DNA from: Myxococcota bacterium
GTDB lineage: Bacteria; Myxococcota_A; Bradymonadia; UBA7976; UBA1532
Direction: 5' to 3'
DNA: 64,000 bases
Assembly: GCA_023150895.1 (NCBI GenBank)
Contig: JAKLJY010000030.1
Coordinates: 1-64,000 of the forward strand
Below, piece by piece: positions 20,871 to 30,246 of this stretch (the first letter of the stretch is position 1; each line of letters starts with the position of its first letter). A model generated the notes under the pieces. It did not search any database. It worked only from the letters and a program-made list of their open reading frames with translations, and had not been told where the DNA came from. The translations under genes were made by a program, and so were the position numbers.

Positions 20871-22592
20871 TCACAGCAGCCGGACGACCGGCGTTCCGCG
20901 CAGGAGCGTGCGGTTCGACATGAGATCCACCACCGTCGCGCAGAGCCAGCGTTCGGCGTTGACGCCGAAGTCCACCCGCAACCGGGGTCGGTCGTCCCGC
21001 GGCGAGTGCGGCGGATCGAGCACGCCGAGCGTCGGATCGGCGCGATTGAGCTCGACGACGGTGTGTGTCGCGCCCGCTTGCACTTTCGGGCCGCTGCGCC
21101 GCAGGCTGCCGTCGGCGTCCCAGGAGAGGCCGGTCTCGGCCGAGGCCGCACCGAGCTCGCAGACGACGAGCCTGAACACACGCTCCGGCGCCCCGAGGGC
21201 GCAGGTGGGCACGAGCGCCTGCGACCAGAGGTCCGGGGCGGTCGGGAACCGCGTCCCGCGCGGGACGATGACCGTGTATTGCGCCGCCTGTGTTTCGCGA
21301 TCGTGGGTTAGCAACGCATAGTCATGCACGATGAAGTCCGCGGGTGCCACGCGGTCCGCCGCAAAGACGGCCCCGCCGCGGGCCACCGCCTCGAAGGGTT
21401 GCCACGCGCGCACGCGGTCGCGCCCGAACCGGGCCTCGAGGGCGGGATACACCCCCGGCAGAAGCGTCGAGCCGCCGACCATCAGCACTTCGTCGACGTC
21501 CCGGCGCGTGAGGCCTATGTCCGCCAGCGCCGTGTCCATCTCGTCGAGGCAGGCCTCGAGGGCGCTCAGGTAGCCGCGCTCGCGCAGCAGCGTGTGCAGC
21601 GCCTCCCGAGTGACCGGCGCCGGTCTCGCCTCGCCCCTCGCCCGGGCGGCGACGCCCCGCAGGGTTTCCGGGGGGGTGCGGTCGAACGTCGCCTCGCCGT
21701 CGAAATAGACGGCCTCTTTGACCCGACGCGCTTCGTCGACGAGCACCCGACGCCACGCGCGCTCGTCCGTGTCGAGCGCCGAGGCTTCGGCCCGGAAGAG
21801 CGCGAACCCGGCCGCCTCGGCCCAGGCTTCCGCCAGCCAGCGATCGACGTCGTCGCCGCCCATGCGCCGCCCGGCCTTGGCGAGAACCTCGGCGGTGCCG
21901 TTTCGCGCCGCGCCCGCGTCGAGCGCGACGACCGCCGCATGCATCGTGCCGCCGCCGCAGTCGACGACGAGGACCCGGCGCGCGACGCCGAGGCCGAGCC
22001 CGTACCCGAGCGCGGCAGCCACGGGCTCGTCCAGAAACCGCACGCGCGCGACGCCGAGGCGACGCAGGGCAGCCCCGACCTCGGCCCGGTAGGCCTCGTA
22101 ACAGTGTGACGGGGTCGTCACCACCAGCGTGTCGGGTCGCGTCCCCGTCGCGCGCTTCGCCTCGGCGAGGAGCTCGCGCAGGTAGAGATGCAACGCTTCC
22201 CGCGCGGTGATCTCGCCGTGCCGGGTGCGGGCGACGACGGCGAGCCCGCCGTCCATCAGCGCCCGCTTGAACGATCGCACGAAGCCCGCCGACGGCCGCA
22301 CCGCGTTGCGTTCCATCGCCGGGCGGCCGATGTGCGCCAGCGTCCCCGGCGCCCAGCGCGCCAAGGGGCCCGAACGTGTCCACCGCGCCCAGAACCCGGG
22401 CGCCTCGAGGACCTCGAGGGACGAGGCGACCCCGCGGTCCGACAGGCCGGGTTCAGCGCCTGCGGGCGTGTCTGTCGGCCCGGCCCGCGAAATCGCCGAT
22501 AGATGGACCACCGCCGGCGCTTCCGCGGCCTCGTCCCAGCGGGCGAGCAGCGTGTTCGTCGTCCCGAGGTCGAGGGCCCACATGCGCGGCAT
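20871..22592 (-). CDS. Hsp70-like ATPase (DnaK-type fold)
   Basis: The 573-residue protein carries actin-like/Hsp70 ATPase signatures: LDLGTTNT near the N-terminus, VVTTPSHCYEAYR, then DCGGGT and GGSTLLPG. The C-terminal part (about residues 400-573) is shorter and unlike the classical DnaK substrate-binding domain, so it is a divergent member. The start is uncertain: ATG at 22592 (MPRMW) or 22583 (MWALD), neither with a clear ribosome site. Together with the adjacent HEAT-repeat gene it may form a chaperone/scaffold pair. Gene order MarR, cytochrome c', Hsp70-like, HEAT suggests a single transcription unit. Confidence 0.85.
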   Translation of the reverse strand: MPRMWALDLGTTNTLLARWDEAAEAPAVVHLSAISRAGPTDTPAGAEPGLSDRGVASSLEVLEAPGFWARWTRSGPLARWAPGTLAHIGRPAMERNAVRPSAGFVRSFKRALMDGGLAVVARTRHGEITAREALHLYLRELLAEAKRATGTRPDTLVVTTPSHCYEAYRAEVGAALRRLGVARVRFLDEPVAAALGYGLGLGVARRVLVVDCGGGTMHAAVVALDAGAARNGTAEVLAKAGRRMGGDDVDRWLAEAWAEAAGFALFRAEASALDTDERAWRRVLVDEARRVKEAVYFDGEATFDRTPPETLRGVAARARGEARPAPVTREALHTLLRERGYLSALEACLDEMDTALADIGLTRRDVDEVLMVGGSTLLPGVYPALEARFGRDRVRAWQPFEAVARGGAVFAADRVAPADFIVHDYALLTHDRETQAAQYTVIVPRGTRFPTAPDLWSQALVPTCALGAPERVFRLVVCELGAASAETGLSWDADGSLRRSGPKVQAGATHTVVELNRADPTLGVLDPPHSPRDDRPRLRVDFGVNAERWLCATVVDLMSNRTLLRGTPVVRLL

Positions 22593-22641
22593 TCTGCGGG
22601 GCCGGCGCCGCGGTGGCAATGTTCGTCGGCGCGCCTGCGCC

Positions 22642-23250
22642 TCAGTGGTGTCCGCCGTGCTCGGGAGGCGCTTGTTGCGTCATCCGCTCCCACGTGGCGT
22701 CGTCGACGACCTGCTGTTTCCAGGCCTCGTGACAGGCCGTGCAGGTGGCGAGGGTCGCGCCGAGGGCCTGCAGCGCGACCTTCTTGTCTTTTGCGCGGGC
22801 CGCGGCCAGCACGCCGTCGGCCGTCTTGTGGAACGCGAGCGCCTGGTCGGTGAAACCGGGTGCGCCCGCGCCCATGTGCGTGCACATCTGCGCCATCTGG
22901 TCCGACGAGGCGATGCGCAGGGCGGCCTTCTCGGCGGCGGGGAAGTCGTCCGTCGCGAGCGCCGTAACGATCTCCTGAACCGCGACGAGGTGGTCGCGCA
23001 TGTTCTGCTTCTGGTGGTGGGCCATCATCGGGATGAGGGGCACCGGCTTGCGTGTGTCCATCCCGTCGAGGCGGGCGAGGGCGGCCGCGGTCGGGTCTGC
23101 GGTGGGCGGGGTGGCGGCGCTGACCGCAGGGGCGGCGCTTGCGCTGCCGGAAGGCCCGGCCGGAGTGTCCTTGGTGGCAGGCACCTGGCAGGCGAGGACC
23201 AGCAGGGCGGCGAGGCTGGCGACGGTTGCGGGCGGGACGAGTCGGTGCAT
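22642..23250 (-). CDS. Cytochrome c'-like monoheme lipoprotein
   Basis: The 202-residue protein has a lipoprotein signal (LVLAC, Cys 21), an Ala/Pro/Thr-rich linker (about 22-55) and a four-helix-bundle domain with a C-terminal CTACHE heme motif, as in cytochrome c'/c-556. HHQKQNMRDHL in the first helix supplies candidate Met/His axial ligands, which would make it closer to cytochrome c-556 or b562-like proteins than to high-spin c'. A His-rich tail (EHGGHH) may bind metal. AGGAG precedes the start, 8 nt after the MarR stop, so the genes are co-transcribed. Confidence 0.85.
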   Translation of the reverse strand: MHRLVPPATVASLAALLVLACQVPATKDTPAGPSGSASAAPAVSAATPPTADPTAAALARLDGMDTRKPVPLIPMMAHHQKQNMRDHLVAVQEIVTALATDDFPAAEKAALRIASSDQMAQMCTHMGAGAPGFTDQALAFHKTADGVLAAARAKDKKVALQALGATLATCTACHEAWKQQVVDDATWERMTQQAPPEHGGHH

Positions 23251-23258
23251 GGGGACTC

Positions 23259-23753
23259 CTATCGGGCGAGGGGGGACGGGCGGGCTTCATCGAGCCTCGC
23301 CCGACTCCGGAGGGGAACCGGTGGTGGCATCGCCGCAGCGAGGACCTCGAGGGCGTCGACCACCAGGGCCCGCTTCTCGGGCTCGACGGCCTCGAGCACG
23401 GCCGCGAACCGGGCGAGGCTCGTCTGCGACAAGCGCAGCGCGAGGCGCTCCCCCCGGGGCGTCAGGCGAACCCGGCGGACCCGCCCGTCGGCAGCGTCGG
23501 TGCGGCGTTCGACGTGGTCGAAGGCGACGAGCCGCGGGACGAGGCGCGCCAGCGTGCTCTTGTCCACCCCGAGCTCCGTTGCGAGTTCGCCCTGCACGAG
23601 CTCGCCGCGGTCGAGCAGGACCATCAGCGCATGGGCATGCGCGGGCGAGAGGGGCTGGCCGCAGGGCGTTTGGTCGGAACCAAGAATGCCGAACCGGCGG
23701 AAGACCTGTTGCAGGCTACGTCGCAAGCGCTGGGCGGGGGGGGCGTCGTCCAC
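23259..23753 (-). CDS. MarR-family transcriptional regulator
   Basis: The 164-residue protein has the winged helix of MarR regulators: LSPAHAHALMVLL, ELATELGVDKSTLARLVPRL (recognition helix), then RRTDAADGRVRRVRLTPRGE (wing). I chose GTG 23753 because it gives the normal length; the frame remains open upstream through the promoter and operator. An exact inverted repeat at 23776-23789 lies next to this start and is a likely self-binding site. It heads the minus-strand operon that includes the cytochrome c'-like lipoprotein. The ligand is unknown; iron or oxidative stress is plausible from context. Confidence 0.88.
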   Translation of the reverse strand: MDDAPPAQRLRRSLQQVFRRFGILGSDQTPCGQPLSPAHAHALMVLLDRGELVQGELATELGVDKSTLARLVPRLVAFDHVERRTDAADGRVRRVRLTPRGERLALRLSQTSLARFAAVLEAVEPEKRALVVDALEVLAAAMPPPVPLRSRARLDEARPSPLAR

Positions 23754-23775
23754 GCCGACAACCTGACCCAAATCA

Positions 23776-23789
23776 GTTGTAGATACAAC
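23776..23789. promoter_or_regulatory. Probable MarR operator (inverted repeat GTTGTA-GA-TACAAC)
   Basis: GTTGTA (23776-23781) and TACAAC (23784-23789) form a perfect 6-bp inverted repeat with a 2-nt spacer. TTGTA-type half sites are usual for MarR-family operators. It overlaps the expected transcription start of the marR-like gene, consistent with autorepression. Confidence 0.6.
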
Positions 23790-23792
23790 CAA

Positions 23793-23821
23793 TATATATC
23801 GATATTGAAAGTCGTTTTCAA
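23793..23821 (-). promoter_or_regulatory. Sigma70-like promoter for the marR operon
   Basis: On the minus strand TTGAAA (23821-23816) is followed after exactly 17 nt by TATATA (23798-23793), in a markedly AT-rich patch. Its -35 region coincides with the Fur-like palindrome, so the two signals overlap. Confidence 0.6.
23805..23821. promoter_or_regulatory. Fur-box-like palindrome (site 1)
   Basis: TTGAAAGTCGTTTTCAA is an inverted repeat (TTGAAA / TTTCAA) that closely matches the two sites at 29342 and 29383. It lies over the -35 of the marR promoter and upstream of the HemS-like gene, so iron repression of both directions is plausible. Confidence 0.6.
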
Positions 23822-23860
23822 ACCATGCGAGTGTCAGGCAGCACCACCCCGGAGCACCGC

Positions 23861-24835
23861 ATGGCCCGCTGCAGCACCTGCCTCTCCCCCGCACTGCCCT
23901 GCCCCATCGAACAGCACCGCTCGGCGACGGCCGACGAGTGGTTCGCCCTCGGGGCCGATGATCACGCGTTCCCCTTGCGGGATTCACCCGTGGAGCTCCT
24001 CCGCCGCTTGCTCGTCGGCGGGCCCGCGCGCCTCGCGTTGCCCGTCGACGCGGGCTGCCTCGAGACGCGGGCCTGGTTCCACCTCTGGGTCCACCCGGAC
24101 GGCGAGTCCCTGACCCTCGACGCGCCCGACGGGGGGTTCGCCCTCACCACCGCAGCGCTCGCGCGCGCCTACGCCGACGTGCGCGGCGGCTGCGTGCGCT
24201 TCTTCGACGTAGACGCGCGCCCGACGCTCGTCCTCCGGCCCGAGGGTGCCCGCGCGGCCGAGACCATGGCGGCCGTCGTCGCGCGTTTCGCCCGGGCCTT
24301 CACGCCCGTTGCGCCCGTTCGCCCGACGCTGCACGCCGAGCGTCCCGGGGGCTGGATCGAGGCCGCTCTGCGGATCGACCACTTGCGGGCCGACTGGTGC
24401 GCCCTCCGGCGGCCGGCGGACCTCGCCGCGATTCTCGCGCACTACGATCTCGACTGCGGCGCGGCGCTGCGCCTGCTCGGGGAGCATTGGGCGCGGCCCG
24501 TCCTCGACGACCTGCTCGCCGACGCGCTCGAGGGCGCCCTCGGTGCAGGGGAGTCGGTCGACGTCTTCGTGGGCGAGGGGTTGGCGACGGGGCACTTCCG
24601 GCTCACTTCGCGTACGGCCGAGGGGGGATGCCATCGCCTGCGAGGCGCACAGTCGACGCTCTGCATCGCCGATCACGCCGTCGGAACCTGGGTCGCCGTT
24701 CGGCCGGCCGCGCCGCTGCCCGTGGCGCTGATGCTCGTCGACGCCCGCGGCGCCCTCGTCGCCACGATCGCCTCGGCGGGGGCCGTCTTCATCGAGACGG
24801 TCGCCCACGGCCTGCTGCGGGCAGAGGCGGCGTGA
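23861..24835 (+). CDS. Putative heme-utilisation protein, HemS/ChuS-like
   Basis: The 324-residue protein resembles, in local pattern only, the hemin-degrading HemS/ChuS family. There is a segment like FFDVDARPTLVLRPEG in the first half and, near the end, HAVGTWVAVRPA...VLMLVDARGALVATIASA-like sequence that echoes the C-terminal lobe of HemS. A CxxC at the N-terminus (CSTC) may bind metal. I chose ATG 23861, which has GGAG 7 nt upstream; an ATG at 23825 lies next to the Fur-like site. An iron role fits the neighbours, but the family call is tentative. Confidence 0.5.
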   Translation: MARCSTCLSPALPCPIEQHRSATADEWFALGADDHAFPLRDSPVELLRRLLVGGPARLALPVDAGCLETRAWFHLWVHPDGESLTLDAPDGGFALTTAALARAYADVRGGCVRFFDVDARPTLVLRPEGARAAETMAAVVARFARAFTPVAPVRPTLHAERPGGWIEAALRIDHLRADWCALRRPADLAAILAHYDLDCGAALRLLGEHWARPVLDDLLADALEGALGAGESVDVFVGEGLATGHFRLTSRTAEGGCHRLRGAQSTLCIADHAVGTWVAVRPAAPLPVALMLVDARGALVATIASAGAVFIETVAHGLLRAEAA

Positions 24836-24912
24836 TCGAGAAACGAATTCCCCCGCGCAGATCGCGCACCGCCTGCCTATTCGGGAGCAACACCCCTGCG
24901 CGGAGGCGCCCG

Positions 24913-25479
24913 ATGCGTTTCACTCTCAGTCTCAGCCCCGTTGCCATTCGGCTCACCGGCCTCGCCGGCCTGGTCTTCGCGCTTTCGCTCGCCGGGACGG
25001 GCGAGGCCGTGGCCGGGCCGACCGTCAAGAAGCGCACCTGGTACACCCTGCAGGGGACGGCCGTCGTCTCGCGGGTGGCCAGCTGGGCGCCGGCGGCCGG
25101 TGGGGATGTGATTCGCGCCCCGAACTGCCCCGCCGGCGAGACGTTCCTGGTGACCGACGTCGACGTCACCCCGGCCGGCGGCCGCTACGTGAACGATCGT
25201 TCGGTGCGACTCACCGCCGGACTCGAGGAGCTCGGGCCGTGGTCGGCGCACCTCCAGACGGACCTCGGCCCCGGGCGTACGGTCGTCCGGGGGCGGGGTG
25301 GGGCCGGCGTGGCGTCGTCGTTTCCGGGGGGTCTGCCCGTTCCGCGCGGGCTCGGGCAGTATTCGGTCGAGCTCTACGCGGACTGGCCGGCCCCCGCGTT
25401 CGGCGCGCCCGTGCTGATGGCGGTGGAGTACCGCATCACCCTGACCGGGGCCTGCGGCCTCGCCCTCGGGGAGCCCTGA
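24913..25479 (+). CDS. Secreted protein of unknown function
   Basis: The 188-residue protein has a signal peptide (cleavage near GEAVAG, residue 35) and a mature part rich in beta-strand-like segments (TFLVTDVDVTPAGGRY, YSVELYADWPAP, AVEYRITLTG). Two Cys (PNCPAGE and GACGL) could form a disulfide. GGAGG lies upstream of the ATG. It follows the HemS-like gene by 77 nt and may be in the same iron-regulated unit, but no family is recognised. Confidence 0.72.
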   Translation: MRFTLSLSPVAIRLTGLAGLVFALSLAGTGEAVAGPTVKKRTWYTLQGTAVVSRVASWAPAAGGDVIRAPNCPAGETFLVTDVDVTPAGGRYVNDRSVRLTAGLEELGPWSAHLQTDLGPGRTVVRGRGGAGVASSFPGGLPVPRGLGQYSVELYADWPAPAFGAPVLMAVEYRITLTGACGLALGEP

Positions 25480-25516
25480 ACGTCCCGGGGGTCAGAGGCG
25501 CGGCTCACAGGGACCA

Positions 25517-26866
<1,350 letters not shown>

Positions 26867-26870
26867 GGGT

Positions 26871-27980
26871 CTACTCGAGGATCAGGGCCTTCACCTCGCC
26901 CTCGAGCGTGGCCTGGGCCTTGCGCAAGGACGCCTGGGCCGCTTCGATGAGAGCAGCGGCGGCGGGATCGGTGATGGCGTCGCGGAAGGGCTCGGGGATG
27001 GCGCGGATGGCGGCGATGCCGGCGTCGAGCTCGGCGGTCACACGCTCGGCGAGTGAGGGGTCGCGGCGTGCGACGAACCCGGAGAGGCTGGCCCCTGCCG
27101 GGGAGGTGTCATCGGGACCGAGGCCGAGCCAGGCCCGTCGCACGCCGCGGATGTTGTCGGCGAAGTCGATCTGCGAGTTGTAGCTGAACTGACTTTCCAC
27201 GAGCCGGGGGTCGCGGTTGTCGTACGGCTCGGCGATCTTTCCGTTGGCCACCTCGTCGAGGATGCCAATCATGCCCTCGACGATCTCCTGCCCCGCGGCC
27301 TGTAGCGACGGATACGCTGTGTTGCCGGGCTCTCCGGCGGTGCGGAAGACCTCGGCATACGGGGGGCGCCCCTCGACGGAGGTCGTCCAGCTGTCGGCGA
27401 GCAGGTGCGCGATGCGGACCATCTCTCCCGTGGCCGCGTCGAGATACTCGAGCTCGCGCTGTGTGAAGTCCGCCGCCGTCTTGACGTTGGACTCACCGAA
27501 GATGAGATACTCGACGGTGTGATAGCCCTTCTGCGACTCGGGCAGGCTCTCGACGAACGCCACGGTCAGGGCGTCGCTGCCCGCGAGGACCGCGTCGAGG
27601 TCGGCCTCGTTCAGCGGCCAGGTGTCCAGCGCGGGGTCGTAACCGTTCGAATCGACCGGCCCGAAGAGGAACGCTTCGCTCTCCTCCCAGGGGTTGCGCG
27701 TGTCGACCCAGGCTTGCCGGGCGGCGGCCACCGTGGCCTCCGTCGGGTCGGCCACGAGCGCGTCGACCGCCGTTCCGAGCGCATCGGCGCGCTCGGCGAG
27801 TCGCTGGTAGGTCGGCACGATGACACGGTCGACGTAGTCCTCGACGACGGCGCGGTCATCGAAACCCGCGGCCACGGGCTCGGCGCCGCCGCCGTCATCG
27901 CATGCCGCGACCGGTAGCAAGGCGAACAGAGTCAGGGCCGCGTGTGAAAGCCGCGGGCGGGAGAAGCGAAGGGCAGACAT
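26871..27980 (-). CDS. Imelysin family (EfeO/IrpA-like) iron-uptake lipoprotein
   Basis: The 369-residue lipoprotein (VAAC, Cys 27) has the imelysin signature GxHxxE (GYHTVE, His 154) and surrounding conserved text (RNPWEESEAFLFGPVD, LIFGESN). Imelysins are periplasmic or surface proteins with a four-helix-bundle-type fold linked to iron uptake; protease activity has not been shown for most. The gene lies between the DHOR gene and the porin on the same strand, downstream of Fur-like sites, so an iron-starvation role is well supported by context. Confidence 0.93.
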   Translation of the reverse strand: MSALRFSRPRLSHAALTLFALLPVAACDDGGGAEPVAAGFDDRAVVEDYVDRVIVPTYQRLAERADALGTAVDALVADPTEATVAAARQAWVDTRNPWEESEAFLFGPVDSNGYDPALDTWPLNEADLDAVLAGSDALTVAFVESLPESQKGYHTVEYLIFGESNVKTAADFTQRELEYLDAATGEMVRIAHLLADSWTTSVEGRPPYAEVFRTAGEPGNTAYPSLQAAGQEIVEGMIGILDEVANGKIAEPYDNRDPRLVESQFSYNSQIDFADNIRGVRRAWLGLGPDDTSPAGASLSGFVARRDPSLAERVTAELDAGIAAIRAIPEPFRDAITDPAAAALIEAAQASLRKAQATLEGEVKALILE

Positions 27981-28013
27981 CGGTTGAACTCCTGAGTGAC
28001 TTTGCCGGGTGGG

Positions 28014-29333
28014 TCAATAGACGAAGCCGGTATTGAGACGCACGACGCTCTCGGGCCGGAAGCGGTCGGCGCCCATGCGCCGGTGGCTGAAGTCGAGCTT
28101 GGCGACGATGAGATCGTACCCCGTCCAGGCGACGCCGCCGGTGTAGATGGACTTCTCGAATCGCGGGTCGTCGTACATCGCCTTGCGGGCCGAGAAGATG
28201 GTGTCCACGTAGTCGAGGCGCACGAAGGGCTCGATCTGATGGTCCTTCGTGCCGAGCAGTCGGCCGATGTCGTACCCGGCCTCGACCCAGGCGGCGAGCG
28301 CCGAGTCGGCGACGGGTGTGCGCGGCACGCCGAGCAGGTTGGAGAGGCGGGCGTTGCGTTCCGAGACGCGCTCGGCCTCACCGAGCTTGCCCAGGATGAA
28401 TGCGCCCTGCCCCCGGAAACCGCCGAGCGTGAGGTGGGTGTGAAAGTCGAGGATCGTCACCGGCGCCGAGACATACCCGCACGGTGCGATCTCGTCCTGA
28501 TCCCCGCCCGGGCATGCCTTGGCGAGGTCGGGTTTCGGGCGGTTGCGGCTCGTGCCGCCGTGATACCCGGAGACGCCCAGCGTCAGACCGGTCATGGGCG
28601 TGTAGTCGAGCCTCAGGACGCCGGCGAGGTCCGAGGCGCGCACCACCTCGAAGCGTTGCTGATGCCCGCCCGCGATGAAGTTCCGGGTGCTGAAGCCCGT
28701 CGAGTCCAGCCCGTTGACGACCTGAGCCGTGAGGCGGAAGTCCCCGAGCGTGACCTGTGCGTCGAACCCCATCTCGTCCCAGACGGCGGGCAGGAGTGTC
28801 GTTTCGGCCTCGGAGCGACTCGCCGCGAGGTACTGCGTCGGCCGGAACCGCTCCGACAACAGCCCGACCGCCACGTAGAAGCGCCCGAGGCGCAGACGCA
28901 GCCAGTCATCGACGACCTTCTGCAAATAGAGCTCTTCGAGCACGACCTCGCCGCCGCGCTCGACCTCGTGCTCGAACTCGCCGAACTCCTCGTATTCGAG
29001 CTCCATCGCGGAGCCGGTGCCGCCGTGCTCGAACTCGATCTCGGACTCGAACTCGAAGCCGGCCGGGAACTCGGCTTCGAGCTCGAGCACGAATCGGGTC
29101 TGGTCGAACTCGAGGCGGCTATCCGACTTGGCGCCGTGCTGGCGGTTCTGGTCTGCGCCGTAGTCGAGCCACGCGAACGTGAGTTCACCGTAACCGGCGA
29201 ACATGAGGTCGAGACCCTGCCCGATGGCGTCGGCCCGCGCGGGGACCGGCGTCGCGGCGGCGGCGAAGGTGGCGAAGGCCGCCGCGAAGGCGGCGGTGCG
29301 AGCGGGCGGGCTGTTCTTCATCGTGGCAAACAT
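28014..29333 (-). CDS. Outer-membrane porin-like protein
   Basis: The 439-residue protein has a signal peptide (about residues 1-35, ending VPARA-D) and a strand-rich barrel with a strongly acidic segment near the N-terminus (FEFESEIEFEHGG) and a final strand ending in Tyr, as in porins. GYGELTFAWLDYGADQ and LRLGRFYVAVGLLSERF resemble phosphate-selective or OprO/DcaP-type porins. Starts at 29333 or 29321 are both possible; neither has a good ribosome site. It heads the operon porin-imelysin-DHOR and faces the bfd-like gene across two Fur-like boxes. It may admit iron or another cation. Confidence 0.82.
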   Translation of the reverse strand: MFATMKNSPPARTAAFAAAFATFAAAATPVPARADAIGQGLDLMFAGYGELTFAWLDYGADQNRQHGAKSDSRLEFDQTRFVLELEAEFPAGFEFESEIEFEHGGTGSAMELEYEEFGEFEHEVERGGEVVLEELYLQKVVDDWLRLRLGRFYVAVGLLSERFRPTQYLAASRSEAETTLLPAVWDEMGFDAQVTLGDFRLTAQVVNGLDSTGFSTRNFIAGGHQQRFEVVRASDLAGVLRLDYTPMTGLTLGVSGYHGGTSRNRPKPDLAKACPGGDQDEIAPCGYVSAPVTILDFHTHLTLGGFRGQGAFILGKLGEAERVSERNARLSNLLGVPRTPVADSALAAWVEAGYDIGRLLGTKDHQIEPFVRLDYVDTIFSARKAMYDDPRFEKSIYTGGVAWTGYDLIVAKLDFSHRRMGADRFRPESVVRLNTGFVY

Positions 29334-29341
29334 CGATGATC

Positions 29342-29358
29342 TTGATAGTCGTTCTCAA
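29342..29358. promoter_or_regulatory. Fur-box-like palindrome (site 2)
   Basis: TTGATAGTCGTTCTCAA matches site 1 at 15 of 17 positions and lies just upstream of the porin start on the minus strand. On that strand TTGATC and TATCAA, 18 nt apart, could serve as -35 and -10, with the box over the -10. Confidence 0.55.
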
Positions 29359-29382
29359 TGATCCAGATCAAGAACTCGATTG

Positions 29383-29397
29383 TGAAAATCGTTTTCA
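29383..29397. promoter_or_regulatory. Fur-box-like palindrome (site 3)
   Basis: TGAAAATCGTTTTCA is a 7-1-7 palindrome with one off-pair, matching the Fur-box pattern and site 1 at 14 of 15 positions. It is located 31 nt upstream of the bfd-like ATG, overlapping a possible -35 (TTTTCA) with TATGCT 18 nt downstream as -10. Confidence 0.65.
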
Positions 29398-29427
29398 TCA
29401 TGCGCGCCGAGTTGGTATGCTGCGTCC

Positions 29428-29652
29428 ATGATCGTCTGCCAGTGCAAAAGCATCTCGCACCGGGTCGTCGACGCCGCCATCGAAGACGGCGCCACGACCG
29501 TCGGCGCGATCGGGCGTGCATGCGGCGCCGGCACGATCTGCGGCGGCTGCGTGTGCAACCTGAAGCAGCGCCTCGCCGCGGCCCGCCCGCGGGTGGACGC
29601 GACCGCCCCCGAGGGCGCCGCCGAAGAGCTGCCCTTGCGCCGTCACGGTTGA
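29428..29652 (+). CDS. bfd: Bacterioferritin-associated ferredoxin-like [2Fe-2S] protein
   Basis: The 74-residue protein has four Cys in the Bfd arrangement: Cys 4, Cys 6 (CQC), Cys 38 and Cys 41 (ICGGC). These ligate a [2Fe-2S] cluster. Bfd donates electrons to bacterioferritin to release stored iron, and is induced in iron limitation, which fits the Fur-like site upstream. The bacterioferritin gene lies 2.3 kb downstream rather than adjacent. The C-terminal tail of about 25 residues is longer than in Escherichia coli Bfd. Confidence 0.88.
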   Translation: MIVCQCKSISHRVVDAAIEDGATTVGAIGRACGAGTICGGCVCNLKQRLAAARPRVDATAPEGAAEELPLRRHG

Positions 29653-29664
29653 CGGCGCCGCCTC

Positions 29665-30078
29665 TCAGGGCGAAGGCAGGGGCGCGATGCCGATGCGTTC
29701 GCCGCCTTCGACGACGAAACCGGCCTCGACGCGAATCTTCAGCCCGCCTTCGAGCAGAAGCTCACCGTCCGGGACGCGGGCGGCCGGGCCGTCGGCGCCG
29801 CTGGCGAGCTTGATCTCGAGCTGACCGGCCGCGTTGGGGGTGATCTCGAAGATCATCTTGCCGTCCTTGGCCTTGAGCTGCACGGGCTTGTGCTGCCGCT
29901 TGCCGGTGGCCAACCCGCTCGCCGGGTCGCGGGGCGAAACGACCTTGTCGCCGGGTTTTCCTGAAGCGGCCGGTGCCGGTGCGGGCTTCTCGGCCGGCGC
30001 GCGCTCCGCGGCGAGGGCGGGCGTGCACAGCACGGTCAGGGCGACGGCGATCACGGTTCGGGTCGAGCGCTGGTTCAT
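29665..30078 (-). CDS. Secreted protein of unknown function
   Basis: The 137-residue protein has a signal peptide ending at ALA-AE (about residue 24), an Ala/Pro-rich linker and a small domain of beta strands (KMIFEITPNAAGQLEIKL, then LLEGGLKIRVEAGFVVEGG). No family is recognised. It is convergent with the bfd-like gene, with 12 nt between the stops. Confidence 0.7.
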   Translation of the reverse strand: MNQRSTRTVIAVALTVLCTPALAAERAPAEKPAPAPAASGKPGDKVVSPRDPASGLATGKRQHKPVQLKAKDGKMIFEITPNAAGQLEIKLASGADGPAARVPDGELLLEGGLKIRVEAGFVVEGGERIGIAPLPSP

Positions 30079-30246
30079 CGGTGCACCTTCGTTCTTTGGT
30101 TCCTGGTCGGGCGTGGGCGGACGTGGGCGGCGTCCGGGCTTCTGGCCCCTGTTCGTTCCGCATCGTGAACGAGTTGCCGGTTCGATGCGAGACCGGTGCG
30201 TGAAACGTCGACGGTGTTGCGTTGGGCGCCGCCCCAGGTGTGCCGG

